Source: Actinomycetes bacterium
GTDB lineage: Bacteria > Actinomycetota > Acidimicrobiia > Acidimicrobiales > Microtrichaceae
NCBI GenBank assembly: GCA_023423475.1
Contig: JAFAFN010000097.1
Span: forward strand, 1 to 5,495
Length of the DNA: 5,495 nucleotides
Reading direction: 5' to 3'
The notes below the pieces were generated by a model that did no database searches, was not told the origin of the DNA, and worked only from the letters and a program-made list of their open reading frames with translations. The translations under genes and the position numbers were made by a program. Below are positions 4,956 to 5,495 of this stretch, one piece after another. The number at the start of each line of letters is the position of its first letter. Position 1 is the first letter of the stretch.

Positions 4956-5495
4956 TCAGCCCCCGAGCACCGCGATGAGCTCGTCGTGGAAGCGACCGTT
5001 GCTCGCGACGGCCGAGAAGAGCCCCTGTGCGTCGGGCGAGATGTCGCTCGAGCCGTGCCACGTGGTGAGCGTGCCGCCGGCCTCGGGGACGATGACGGTC
5101 AGCGCGGCGATGTCCCACCAGGCGAGGATCGGGTCGGTCATCGCGTCGATGCGGCCGCTCGCCACGAGCGCGTACCCGTAGGCGTCGCCCCATGTGCGGA
5201 TCTGCGCGCCGGCATCGACGAGGCGCCCGAAGAGCGCGCCGTCCCACAGCTCGAACGCGGTGCTCGAGACGTAGGCGCCCTCGAGCCGGTCGTGCGACGA
5301 GACCGTCGTCGGCGCACCGTCGAACTGGCAGCCGAGGCCACGACCCGCGGCGACGGTCTCGCCGAGCGCGGGCAGGTTGATCACGCCGATCGCCGGGCCG
5401 TGCTCGTCCTCGAGGTAGAGCAGGTTCGAGTAGGTGCCGACCCCGTGGGTGAAGGCCTTCGTGCCGTCGATGGGGTCGATCACCCAGCGGCGACC
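4956..5495 (-). CDS. hisN: Histidinol-phosphatase (inositol monophosphatase family), N-terminus outside window
   Basis: The 179 visible residues are the C-terminal two-thirds of an inositol-monophosphatase-superfamily enzyme. These proteins hydrolyse phosphate monoesters with Mg ions. The sequence enters at GRRWVIDPIDGTKAF, containing the metal-binding DPIDGT motif (visible residues 7-12). The second family motif is WWDIAALTVIVPEAGG (126-141), with the metal-ligand Asp at 128. GDAYGYALVASGRID (103-117) resembles the HisN type (GDCYGYLLVATGRA-like), so histidinol-phosphate dephosphorylation in histidine synthesis is the most likely role; inositol monophosphatase and related phosphatases remain possible. 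An internal GTG at 5481-5483 is a valine codon inside the family motif, not the start, so the gene continues past the right edge. It is transcribed toward the ABC ATPase gene, with 50 bases between stop codons. No other his gene is visible. Confidence 0.85.
   Translation of the reverse strand, partial: GRRWVIDPIDGTKAFTHGVGTYSNLLYLEDEHGPAIGVINLPALGETVAAGRGLGCQFDGAPTTVSSHDRLEGAYVSSTAFELWDGALFGRLVDAGAQIRTWGDAYGYALVASGRIDAMTDPILAWWDIAALTVIVPEAGGTLTTWHGSSDISPDAQGLFSAVASNGRFHDELIAVLGG

Noticed and set aside
4951..4965. GGGC-TCA-GCCC dyad at the end of hisN as a bidirectional terminator
   Set aside because: Four-base stem overlapping the hisN stop codon, without a T-run; too weak to call.

Overview
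The window is high-GC, gene-dense DNA with the look of a chromosomal locus near the replication origin of a high-GC actinobacterium. The order 3' end of gyrA, a DUF3566 membrane protein, then tRNA-Ile(GAU) matches the gyrA-Rv0007-ileT arrangement known from mycobacteria and other Actinobacteria. A FliA/WhiG-family sigma factor, a TadE-like gene directly behind gyrA and the absence of tRNA-Ala after tRNA-Ile suggest a lineage away from Mycobacterium, perhaps Acidimicrobiia. That placement is inference, not shown by the sequence.

Left part (1-1600): the end of GyrA (last beta-pinwheel blades plus an acidic tail) overlaps a short TadE/Rv3654c-like membrane protein gene. A DUF3566 two-helix membrane protein follows, with a short perfect palindrome just ahead of its ribosome binding site. 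A second palindrome precedes tRNA-Ile(GAU).

Middle part (1601-2845): a 45-residue single-helix membrane protein with a strong ribosome binding site is followed 16 bases later by a Rossmann-fold oxidoreductase resembling saccharopine dehydrogenase-like proteins. A 239-base non-coding region (2846-3084) comes next. It is visibly less GC-rich than its surroundings and carries two sequences resembling sigma-28 (FliA/WhiG) promoters and a perfect 8-bp hairpin running into the Shine-Dalgarno sequence.

Right part (3085-5495): a FliA/WhiG-type sigma factor with an unusual C-terminal extension, then an ABC ATPase of the zinc/manganese type with a His-rich tail but no permease or binding protein beside it. 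Seven degenerate tandem copies of a 5-base unit separate it from a convergent gene for a histidinol-phosphatase-type inositol-monophosphatase-family enzyme, cut by the right edge.

The window mixes housekeeping genes (gyrase, tRNA, HisN) with a possible self-regulated alternative sigma factor. No mobile element, CRISPR array or defence system is visible. The most interesting part is the control region of the sigma factor.
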